This document shows, piece after piece, positions 1 to 8,289 of a stretch of DNA of 26,546 nucleotides. Each line of letters starts with the position of its first letter. Within the stretch, counting starts at the first letter, position 1. A program made the translations under genes and the position numbers. The notes beneath the pieces are model-generated. The model was not told where the DNA came from. It ran no database searches and saw only the letters and a list, made by a program, of their open reading frames with translations. The stretch comes from Barthelona sp. PAP020 (Eukaryota; Metamonada: BaSk clade), in assembly GCA_040182905.1 (NCBI GenBank), contig JARQWU010000135.1, forward strand, positions 1-26,546. The letters are read 5' to 3'.

Positions 1-130
1 CCATACGTCAAGCACACGCTCTGGCCTCGCATCAGGTACAGGCTAGCTGGACTTCTCGCAGAGTTCTGGGCCCTGCTACAGGCAACAAAGTAACAATGTG
101 TAGCATTTGTTTTGTAAATAAGGAAAGATA
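1..130. repeat. Left copy of a ~130-bp duplicated block
   Basis: This stretch is clearly less AT-rich than its surroundings. It aligns without gaps over about 126 bases with 4019-4148, ending at the same TAG. Each copy lies just beyond the 3' end of a minus-strand kinase-ankyrin gene, so the block belongs to the tandem duplication unit. Both copies keep one plus-strand frame open to the TAG. However, differences fall about 7, 12 and 7 times at codon positions 1, 2 and 3, which is not the pattern of selected protein-coding sequence. The left end is cut by the window edge. Confidence 0.8.
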
Positions 131-156
131 GTAGTAGTAGTAGTAGGAGTAGGAGT
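127..156. repeat. TAG/GAG triplet microsatellite
   Basis: A short run of GTA/TAG triplets degrades into GGAGTA units directly after the duplicated block. The right-hand copy of the block lacks this run, so it probably arose after the duplication. The remaining bases up to 420 are AT-rich and hold nothing I can identify. Confidence 0.75.
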
Positions 157-420
157 AAAACTCATTTTAGCGAACTTTGGATAGAACCAGGGAAAATAAC
201 GGTTGAAATCTAATTTTTACGACCAAGCATGAAAATTTTAGAAAAACTTCCTCATCTCTGTTTTTGTATTTTGTATTTTGTAAAAGCAAAATTTTAAAGT
301 TGTTGAACTTTCACTTTGGAAAAATTGAAAGTTTTAGCAAATCAATTGAGTATTGAAAAACCTAAAATTCGTTCTTATTCACCCATATTCATGGTGTTTC
401 TTTATTTGGAAACAATCAAG

Positions 421-3057
421 TCAATTAAAATAGGGACTTAAAAGCTCAACTATTTGGGTATGACCTTCTCTTCTGGCAATATCCATCGCTGTCCATCCTT
501 GTTCGACCTTCAGATTAACATTAGCTCCATTATTCAACAGTAGTCTGACGACATCAACATGTCCATTTTGACAATTGGCATACAATGGAGAAGCCCCATC
601 ATTCTTACACAAATTAACATCAGCTCCATGATCCAAAAGCATTTTGACAACATCAAGACGACCATAATAACAACTGAAGAGCAGTGGAGACCAACCATAT
701 TCATCACATTGATTGGCATCAACCCCATAATCCTCTAAGAGCATTTTGGCAACATCAAGATGACCTTGATGGCAACTAATATACAATGCAGAGCAACCAT
801 ATTTATTACATTGATTGGCATCAACGTCATGATCCTCTAAGAGCATTTTGGCAACATCAAGATGACCTTGTCGACAACTAACATACAATGGAGACCAACC
901 TTCTTTATCACATTGATTGGAATCAGCTCCATGATCCAAGAGCATTTTGGCAACATCAAGATGACCATGAAGACAACTAACGAACAATGGAGAGCGACCA
1001 TCTTTATTACATTCATTAGCATCAACCCCATAATCCTCTAAGAGCATTTTGGCAACATCAAGACGACCATATACACAACCAATATACAATGGAGAGCGAC
1101 CATCTTTATCACATTGATTGGCATCAACCCCATGATCCAACAGCATCTTTACAATATCAAAATATCCCTTGAAACAACTGATGAACAACGGAGAAACCCC
1201 ATTAATCTTGCATTTATTAACGTCAGTTCCCTTATCCAAAAGCATTCGAACCACATTAATATGCCCATTTTCACAGGAAGTAAACAATGAAGAAGCACCC
1301 GAGTTCTTACAAAAATTGATGTCAACCTCAAAATCTAACAAAATCTCAACAATATCACTGTGCCCACAAGAAGAAGCCTCCCAAAGAATGGTATCTCTTT
1401 CATTTCCAGCCTTGATCCATTGTTTAACAACTTCCAATTCTCCATCACGCACACTATGATATATCGTATCTGTATTGCAGTATTCTGAAAAATTATCTGG
1501 AACAATAACTTCATATAATCTGTGTTTCACATAAGAATCAAAAAGGGCAGCAGGAACGATTTCCAAGTCAGCAATCAACCCATTGAGATACTCAACTATT
1601 TCTAAAAACATTGGTCTTTTATTGGAATCATAATTAAAACACTGAGACATAAAATCGTATCCAATGGCTAATTCCAATTCTTCATCTTTAAAAGGCAATT
1701 CACCCTTATATAATTTTAGAGGAATTGTACGATCAGGAATTCCTTCAAAAGGCTGAAACATTGTCATCACTTCAAAGTATGTTGTTGCAAATGCCCAGCA
1801 ATCAATGCCAGGATGAGCAAAAATATCATTGGCTACCAATTCAGGAGGCATATAACAAAAGGTTCCTGTTTTAGACAACCTACTATGTCTTTCAAAACAA
1901 CGAACAAGCCCAAAATCGCACAGAACAGTAGTTCCATCATTTTTGATCAAAACATTCTTTGGATTGACATCTCGATGAATCACACCTTTACTATGACAAA
2001 ACTCAAGTGCAGAAGCCAGTTGTGACATACTAATTAATCTCTCAAGAACAGTCATTTCATGCATTCTTCTACTCAGTGTGTATGGGCAATATTCCATCAC
2101 AATGCCCCATTTAATTTGACGTGCGACCTCCTTAGATGTCATACCATAAACTTTGCAAATAAATGGATGAGGAAATGTGACAGAAATACATTCACCTTTC
2201 ACTTCTTTTTTAGTTGAATCACGGGTATACTTTATAGCAACATCGGAGCGTTGATATTGACCAAAATAAACTGTGCCAAAACCACCCGATCCTAATTCCC
2301 TTTCTTCATTTAACAGTTCATAATCAATAAAAGGAACCTCAAACCCAGAACTGACGAGTTTGCGTTCAAATTCATTCATTTTTTGTTGCAACTCTTCCAT
2401 CTTTTTCTTACGTTCTAAAGGGTCCATTTTCGACATTTCATTCAATTCCAAATTTCGTTTTGAATTGAAAATTTCATCCATATATTCAATATGCTTGTTT
2501 ATTTTATCACAAATATTGGCAGGAAGTGGTGAAATGGAGAAATACTTTCCACTTGACATGTTATTCAAATTCTTATTTAAATTCATAGTTAAATTCTTGT
2601 TTAAATCGTCAAGCTTGTGGTGTAAACAAATTAAATCCTCGAAATAACTTTCATGAACAAATTTTCCAAATAAACTAACACAAATTCGATTTTCAATTAA
2701 CTTTCTAGATTTCTCACAATATTCGGAAAAATGATTCAAATATTCTTCGAATCCAATATTTGTCCAATTTTGTGTCAATATTTCTTCAAAACTACCCAAA
2801 AACCAAAGCATTCTGAAATATAAGATTAAAGCATCTTTTTCCACTTTTTTCACATTAGTAAATCCAATTCGAAGCTCTTTTGCAACATTTAAAATCAATA
2901 CATTGTGTTGAGAAAGAGACATAAAGATTAAATCAAAATCTACCCTTTCAATGAACTCTTGAAAGTCACTAAAATCGTTAAAAGTATCTAAAAGTGACGT
3001 TTGGTAGTCTTTTAGAGTATCACACATCGAGAATGATGAAAAAAAATGATTTTCCAT
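421..3057 (-). CDS. TKL-like protein kinase with 11 C-terminal ankyrin repeats
   Basis: The protein has 878 residues from the first ATG at 3057; a longer reading would need TTG. Residues 1-240 are helical and charged, unrecognised, and end in a lysine/glutamate-rich stretch. The kinase domain covers about 247-496: glycine loop GSGGFGTV 256-263, VAIK lysine 276, HRD 361-363, DFG 381-383 and MPPE 403-406. The catalytic loop reads HRDVNPKN, so the usual lysine after HRD is Asn365, while Lys367 sits where tyrosine kinases carry arginine in HRDLAARN. From about 530 to the end are 11 ankyrin repeats of the SPLYxSCxxGHLDVAKMLLDHGAD type, several 34 instead of 33 residues long. It is probably a cytosolic signalling kinase (inference). 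The kinase-plus-ankyrin layout is typical of expanded TKL-like families in protists. A broken tandem paralogue lies upstream at 4152-7292. The gene ends in TGA. Confidence 0.9.
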   Translation of the reverse strand: MENHFFSSFSMCDTLKDYQTSLLDTFNDFSDFQEFIERVDFDLIFMSLSQHNVLILNVAKELRIGFTNVKKVEKDALILYFRMLWFLGSFEEILTQNWTNIGFEEYLNHFSEYCEKSRKLIENRICVSLFGKFVHESYFEDLICLHHKLDDLNKNLTMNLNKNLNNMSSGKYFSISPLPANICDKINKHIEYMDEIFNSKRNLELNEMSKMDPLERKKKMEELQQKMNEFERKLVSSGFEVPFIDYELLNEERELGSGGFGTVYFGQYQRSDVAIKYTRDSTKKEVKGECISVTFPHPFICKVYGMTSKEVARQIKWGIVMEYCPYTLSRRMHEMTVLERLISMSQLASALEFCHSKGVIHRDVNPKNVLIKNDGTTVLCDFGLVRCFERHSRLSKTGTFCYMPPELVANDIFAHPGIDCWAFATTYFEVMTMFQPFEGIPDRTIPLKLYKGELPFKDEELELAIGYDFMSQCFNYDSNKRPMFLEIVEYLNGLIADLEIVPAALFDSYVKHRLYEVIVPDNFSEYCNTDTIYHSVRDGELEVVKQWIKAGNERDTILWEASSCGHSDIVEILLDFEVDINFCKNSGASSLFTSCENGHINVVRMLLDKGTDVNKCKINGVSPLFISCFKGYFDIVKMLLDHGVDANQCDKDGRSPLYIGCVYGRLDVAKMLLEDYGVDANECNKDGRSPLFVSCLHGHLDVAKMLLDHGADSNQCDKEGWSPLYVSCRQGHLDVAKMLLEDHDVDANQCNKYGCSALYISCHQGHLDVAKMLLEDYGVDANQCDEYGWSPLLFSCYYGRLDVVKMLLDHGADVNLCKNDGASPLYANCQNGHVDVVRLLLNNGANVNLKVEQGWTAMDIARREGHTQIVELLSPYFN

Positions 3058-4018
3058 TTTTTTGTTCAATCAATTATTTTCTTTTTTGAACCAACTGAAC
3101 AACAAATATTTACTCTTTTTACAATCATTTGTCTCATTCTTCATTCAACCCAACTACATCCTGGAACAATAAATAAATAAAGGAAAAACAAATTTTTGTA
3201 AAGAACTATGTGCAAATATATTATTAAAAGAGAAATTGGAACTCCATTTTCACAAATCAAGGATTGTTGAAATAATCTCAAAATAAAGGGTGCAAACAGA
3301 TGAATTGAGGAAAGAAAGAAATGTTTTAGCAGCAGTCAATGTACATCTTGTTGAAGTTGAATTGAAAGAATTAGAATATTGTTTTGTAGAAAACAGACTG
3401 CTGATATTACGTTTGGTAAAATCCTTGAAAATGTTAGACCACTTTACAACCATTCTTTGAGAGGATTTTCAAGCCAAATAACCAAAACAAAAAGGATCGT
3501 TTTCAATTACTTCTTTTACTCCAAAAAATCTTGCCAAATTATCAAAGATCAGCATTATTTCTAAAAAAAACAATAATAAAGTAGAAACTCACAAAGTCTT
3601 TTCCCAAACGAAGAAAAGGAAAACAGCCCGTTTGTAAAAGCGACAGTTGTTGTGTCACGAACTATGATGGATAAAAGTTCAAGCAAATAAATATATTTTA
3701 ATGAAATTTATCAAACAAATACTTTGGAATTCAGAAACATAGAAAGTGGATTCTTTGTAACAAAGCAGATCAGCTCAGAATAGGTTTGGGGAGCTTATTG
3801 ATCTTGTTAAAGGGAGTACCAACAAAAAAACGAGAGAAACACCGGCAAGGGGCTATTTAACAACAATTTTTATTCACATAAAGAGTGGATTCAAGAGAGC
3901 TCTTCACAAAGAATAAATTCAAGGAGATCAAGAATGTTAAGAATCGTTTCTTTTGTAAAAAAGCGGTCTCCACTCTCACAATAACCTTTAGAATGGTAAA
4001 TTCTGCAAAGCGTCTCTC
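3058..4018. other. Intergenic region with duplicated kinase-gene flank
   Basis: The part nearest the kinase start (about 3058-3415) aligns with 7293-7690 upstream of the broken paralogue, so it is the old 5' flank and probable promoter of the ancestral kinase gene. Within it, about 3233-3460 read on the plus strand gives a lysine/glutamate/leucine-rich frame with one stop, possibly a relic of another gene. From 3600 to 4018 there are only short open stretches without recognisable motifs and no RNA gene that I can see. Confidence 0.6.
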
Positions 4019-4148
4019 CCAACGTCAAGCACACAATTTGGTCTCGCATCAGGCACAGGCTAGTTTGGCTTCTGACGGAGTTCTGGGCCTTGCTACAGGC
4101 AACAAAGTAACAATGTCAAGTATCTTTTCAAATAAACAGGGAAAATAG
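4019..4148. repeat. Right copy of the ~130-bp duplicated block
   Basis: This is the second copy of the block at 1-130, located at the 3' end of the broken kinase-ankyrin gene. A plus-strand frame with ATG at 3993 runs 51 codons through it to the TAG ending at 4148. The differences from the left copy show no third-position excess, so I do not call a gene. Confidence 0.8.
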
Positions 4149-4151
4149 GTA

Positions 4152-4831
4152 TCACTGCGATAAATTGTAATATGGCTCCAAAAGTTCAACGATTGCAGGA
4201 TGACCTTCAAATTTAGCAACATATTTGGCTGAATAATTTCGGCATTTTTTGAACACATCAGCTCCACGATCCAAAAGCATTTTAACAACATCATAATGAC
4301 CTTTTTGACAGCTAGCAAACAATGGAGAAACACCATTATTCTTGCACAAATTAACATCAGCCCCTTGATCCAAGAGCATTTTGGCCACATCAAGATGTCC
4401 ATTTTTACAGCTAATGAATAATGGAGAAGCACCATCAGCCCTCGGCAAATTAACATCAGCTCCATGAACCAAGAGCATTTCTGCAACATCAAGATGACCA
4501 TTTTGACAACTCACATACAATGGAGAAGCACTATTATTTAAGCACAAATTGACATCAGCTCCATAATCCAAAAGCATTTCAGCAACATCAAGATGACCAT
4601 TTTGACAACCAACGAACAATGGAGAAGTGTCATTGGCATCACACAAATTAACATCACTTCCGTGATCCAAGAGCATTTTAACAACATCAAAATGACTATT
4701 TTGACAACTTACATACAATGGAGAAACACCACCATTCATACACAAATTAAAATTGGCTCCATTATCCAACAGCATTTTAGCAATATCAAAATGGCCATTG
4801 TAACAACTAACGAACAGTGGAGAAGTTCTTA
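4152..4831 (-). pseudogene. C-terminal ankyrin segment of the broken kinase gene
   Basis: This frame continues the ankyrin array after the two-base loss. It encodes about seven more repeats of the SPLFVSCxNGHLDVAEMLLDYGADVNLC type and a diverged last repeat ending in ELLEPYYN, which matches the end of the intact paralogue (ELLSPYFN). No ATG lies at its natural beginning, so it is unlikely to be made alone. Confidence 0.8.
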
Positions 4832-6744
4832 CTTGAACATAAATTAACATCAGCCCCACGACCCAAAAGCATATTGGCAACATCAACATGCCCATTCTGA
4901 CAACTAATGAACAATGGAGAAACACCATTATTATCACACAAGCTCACATCAGCTCCATAATCCAAGAGAATTTTGGCAACATCAAGATGACCTTTTTCAC
5001 AACAAATATATAATGGAGATGTACGATCATACCTACACAAGCTGACATCAGCTCCATGATCTAAGAGCATTTTGGCAACATTAAAATGACCCTTTTCACA
5101 ACAAATATATAATGGAGATGTACGATCCTCATACCTACACAAGCTGACATCAGCTTCATAATGAAGAAGTATTTTGGCAACATCAAAATGACCATTTTGA
5201 CAACTGATGTATAATGGAGAAGTACCACTATTGCTACATAAATCAACGTCAGCTCCATAATCAAGAAGTATTTTGGCAATATCAAAATGACCATTGTAAC
5301 AACCAACAAACAATGGAGAAACACCATCATTATTGCACAAACTGATATCAGCCCCGTGATCTAAGAGCATTTTAGCAATATTCAAATATCCCTTTGAACA
5401 ACTGATACACAACGAAGAAACTCCATTGATCTTACAATGGTTGGTATCAGTTTCTTTGTCTAAAAGAGTTCGAAACACATAACTATGCTGATTTTCACAA
5501 CCAGCAAACAATGAAGAGGCACTAGTATTCATACAAAAGTTCACATCAACCTCAAAATCCAACACAAACTTAACAATAGCACTGTCCCCATAAGAAGAAG
5601 CCTCCCAAAGAACCGTTTCTCCTTCATTTCCAGTCTTTATCCATTGTTTGACCGCTTGTAAATTTCCATTTCGAACATAATGGTGTATTGTCTCTGTATT
5701 GCGATATTTGAAAAAATTATCTGGAACAACAACTTCATACAATCTATGTTTCACATAAGAATCACAAATAGTGAACTCAACTCTTTTCTTTTCTTCCTCG
5801 TTATTTTCTTCCAAATTATGTTTCTTAAAATAATCACGAACAATGAGAGAAACACATTTTTTCAAATCCACAATCAACCCATTGAGATACTCAACTATTT
5901 CTGAAAACATTGGTCTTTTATCGGAATCATAATTAAAACACAGAGACATAAAATTATTTCCAATGGCTGATTCTAATTCTTCACGTTTAAAAGGCAATTT
6001 ACCCTTCTCTAATTTTAGAGGAATTGTACGATCAGGAATTCCTTTAAAAGGCTTAAACATTGTCATCACTTCAAAGTAAGTTGTTGCAAATGCCCAGCAA
6101 TCAATGCCAGGATGAGCAAAAATTTCATTGTTTACCAATTCAGGAGGCATATAACAAATCGTTCCCACAGTAGATAACCTACTATTTCTTTCAAAACAAC
6201 GAACAAGCCCAAAATCACAAAGAGCAGTTGTTCCATCATTTCTGATCAAAACATTCTTTGGATTGACATCTCGATGAATCACACCCTTGCTATGACAAAA
6301 CTCAAGTGCAGAAGCCAGTTGTAACATACTAATTAATCTCTCAAGAACAGTCATTTTATGCATTTTTGTATTCAGTGTGTATGGGCAATATTCCATCACA
6401 AAACCCCACTGAATTGTACAACCCACTTCCTTAGATGTCATACCATACACTTTACATATAAATTGATGAGGAAATGCTGTTGCAATACATTCATCTTTGA
6501 CTTTTTCTTCAGTTGAATCAAATGTTAACTTAACAGCAATATCAGCATGTTGATATGTTCCTTTGCTAACTGTACCATATCCACCTGATCCCAATACTGT
6601 TGAAATATTTAGTGCCTTATAATCGATAATGGGAATGTCAAAATCTGAATTTAAACGCCTATTTTCAACTTCTTTAACTTTATGCTGTACCTTTTCCATC
6701 TTATTCTTACGTTCTAAAGTGTCCATTCTGGACTGTTCATTCAT
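4807..6744 (-). CDS. Open kinase-plus-ankyrin part of the broken paralogue
   Basis: This frame of 645 codons begins with an ATG that corresponds to an internal position of the intact paralogue, just after the nonsense codon at 6760. It holds a complete kinase domain: glycine loop GSGGYGTV about 52-59, VK lysine 72, HRD 157-159 with the same HRDVNPKN loop, DFG 177-179 and MPPE 199-202. About nine ankyrin repeats follow, then a frameshifted tail of some ten residues. If transcribed from an internal promoter it could yield an N-terminally shortened, catalytically plausible kinase. More likely it is the largest remnant of a recently inactivated gene. Two neighbouring repeats (about 4990-5160) are nearly identical in DNA and differ by a three-base indel. 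Confidence 0.7.
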   Translation of the reverse strand: MNEQSRMDTLERKNKMEKVQHKVKEVENRRLNSDFDIPIIDYKALNISTVLGSGGYGTVSKGTYQHADIAVKLTFDSTEEKVKDECIATAFPHQFICKVYGMTSKEVGCTIQWGFVMEYCPYTLNTKMHKMTVLERLISMLQLASALEFCHSKGVIHRDVNPKNVLIRNDGTTALCDFGLVRCFERNSRLSTVGTICYMPPELVNNEIFAHPGIDCWAFATTYFEVMTMFKPFKGIPDRTIPLKLEKGKLPFKREELESAIGNNFMSLCFNYDSDKRPMFSEIVEYLNGLIVDLKKCVSLIVRDYFKKHNLEENNEEEKKRVEFTICDSYVKHRLYEVVVPDNFFKYRNTETIHHYVRNGNLQAVKQWIKTGNEGETVLWEASSYGDSAIVKFVLDFEVDVNFCMNTSASSLFAGCENQHSYVFRTLLDKETDTNHCKINGVSSLCISCSKGYLNIAKMLLDHGADISLCNNDGVSPLFVGCYNGHFDIAKILLDYGADVDLCSNSGTSPLYISCQNGHFDVAKILLHYEADVSLCRYEDRTSPLYICCEKGHFNVAKMLLDHGADVSLCRYDRTSPLYICCEKGHLDVAKILLDYGADVSLCDNNGVSPLFISCQNGHVDVANMLLGRGADVNLCSSKNFSTVR

Positions 6745-6905
6745 TTGTAGATTTTGGTTTTATTGCAGATTTTTTCCCATATTAACTATATGCTTGATTA
6801 TTGTCTTGGAAACATCATCAGGGAGTACTGAAATGGAGAAAGATTTTCCACTTGAAAAATTATTCAATTTCTTGTCTAAACCGTCAAGCTTAGCGTACAA
6901 ATTAA

Positions 6906-7292
6906 TTAAATCCTTGAAATAACTTTCAGGCATAAATTTTCCAAACAAAGTCTATTTTCAATTAATTTCATAACTACTCCACAATATTCGGAAAAATGAT
7001 TCAAATATTCTTCTAATTCAATGCTTGTACAATTTTGTGCCAATATTTCTTCAAAACTGCCTAAAAACCAAAGTATTCTAAAGTATAATATGAAAGCATC
7101 TTCTTCCACTTTTCTTATATTAATAAATCCAATTTGAAGCTCTTTTGCAATATCTAAAATTGATACATTATGTTCAGAAAGAGACATAAAGATTAAATCA
7201 AAATCTACACTTTCAATGAATTCTGGAATCCTTCGAAAATCGTTAAAAGTATCTAAAAGTGACTTTTGGTAGGCTTTTAAATCATTACACAT
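6906..7292 (-). pseudogene. N-terminal segment of the broken kinase gene
   Basis: From ATG 7292 this frame encodes about 128 residues homologous to the start of the intact paralogue; shared motifs are SLLDTFNDF, VDFDLIFMSLS and LWFLGSFEEIL. It loses register at the roughly 10-base deletion and ends shortly after. The correct register resumes in another frame at about 6948-6763 (LFGKFMPESYFKDLI, then SGKSFSIS) before the TAA at 6760. The function of this helical domain is unknown to me. Confidence 0.8.
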
Positions 7293-8289
7293 CAAAAATG
7301 AAAAAACCACTAAATTTCTTTCTTTATTCAGTCAAATATTTTCTTTTCAAACCTTTGGAGTTACAGACCTTTCCTCTTTTTATAATTGTTTACCTTATTT
7401 TTCATTCATTTATTCAACCCAACAACATTCTGAAACAATAAAAATCAAAGAATTTTTTTTTTCAACGAAATAAATGTATTAAAATATTATTGACCAAAAA
7501 ATTGGAACTCTAAATCCCTATCTTCACAAATTACGCATTCTTCTGAAATGATCTCAGAGTTAGTTCCACAGGCAGGAGAATTGAAACAAGATTGTAATGG
7601 TTTGGTGAATGACATTAACTGGTTGAAGTAGAACATTTGGAATCTAAATATTGCTTTGCAGAAAACTGATCGCTGACATCTTTCACTAATAAATTGGAAT
7701 TACAGGCAAATATTCATTTTCATTTATAAATTTTTTTTGTTTATAGACTTTGTTTCTGAGAGCTTGGGATTTTATTGGGGTGATCGAACTTGTCTTGAGC
7801 GTAATTGATGTCGAAAGGTAGTCTTCTTTTTTTTTTTTTAAAAAAAATGAGGGTTGTTCACAAGCCTATTATTTTTGGCGAATCGAAATTTTCCGATTCT
7901 TCCTTTTTCCCTCGAGGTACGGAACTTTTCCTTAACCTACCCCCAAATTTTTGACCTGCCACGGTAAATACATGAAAACTTGCACAATTAGGATAAATTT
8001 TAAAGAGATCGGAGTGTTAAGCTTTTTTGTGCAAAAAATAATGCAATATTTCACACCCAGTATAGGGGTTAGCTCTCCTATATCAGCCTATGAAAGAGTA
8101 GGTCTCAAAAAAGAGAGGTTCCTTTCAGGAATCCTGGACCCCCCGAAAAGAATAAAGATTAAGGTTTATTATTTATTGGTCAATTGAGATTCCCAGTCTC
8201 TGATTTGGATAAGTTGTGGAAAAGGTTCGTACAAGAAGAAAAAAAATAAATATTGACAAAATTTATCCAAACACCACTTCATGATAAAT
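7293..8289. other. Intergenic region, partly duplicated flank
   Basis: The first 400 bases align with the flank upstream of the intact kinase gene (3058-3415), marking the right end of the duplication unit at about 7690. After a T-run/A-run at about 7826-7848 comes a less AT-rich island to about 8160 with a small inverted repeat, GAATCG...CGATTC, near 7880-7900. A plus-strand open stretch at 7951-8187 lacks an ATG at its start and resembles nothing I know. I see no RNA gene. Confidence 0.5.

Larger units (their letters stand above)
4152..7292 (-). pseudogene. Broken tandem copy of the kinase-ankyrin gene
   Basis: This is the full extent of a paralogue of the gene at 421-3057, with the same order: helical N-terminus, TKL-like kinase, ankyrin repeats (about 16 here). 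The first ATG is at 7292, matching an internal methionine of the intact copy. Three lesions separate it into frames. About 10 bases are missing near 6945-6955, where the intact copy encodes the residues before LFGKF. A TAA at 6760-6762 stands where the intact copy has a TCA serine codon. A net loss of two bases at about 4827-4833 lies inside an ankyrin repeat. The reading then runs on to a TGA at 4152. Between kinase and ankyrins this copy carries roughly 33 residues rich in Glu/Lys that the other lacks. Sequencing error or introns seem unlikely for all three lesions, but cannot be excluded. Confidence 0.85.

Noticed and set aside
3885-4148. Plus-strand small protein gene in the duplicated block
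   Set aside because: The longer frame starts at GTG, and the 51-codon ATG version shows no third-position bias in the differences between copies, so there is no evidence for protein selection.
4807-6944. Introns explaining the frame breaks of the second kinase gene
   Set aside because: Alignment with the intact copy shows a short deletion, a single-base nonsense change and a two-base loss, with no extra sequence that could be an intron.
7951-8187. 78-codon plus-strand frame
   Set aside because: It begins at TTG and matches nothing I know; treated as part of the compositional island.
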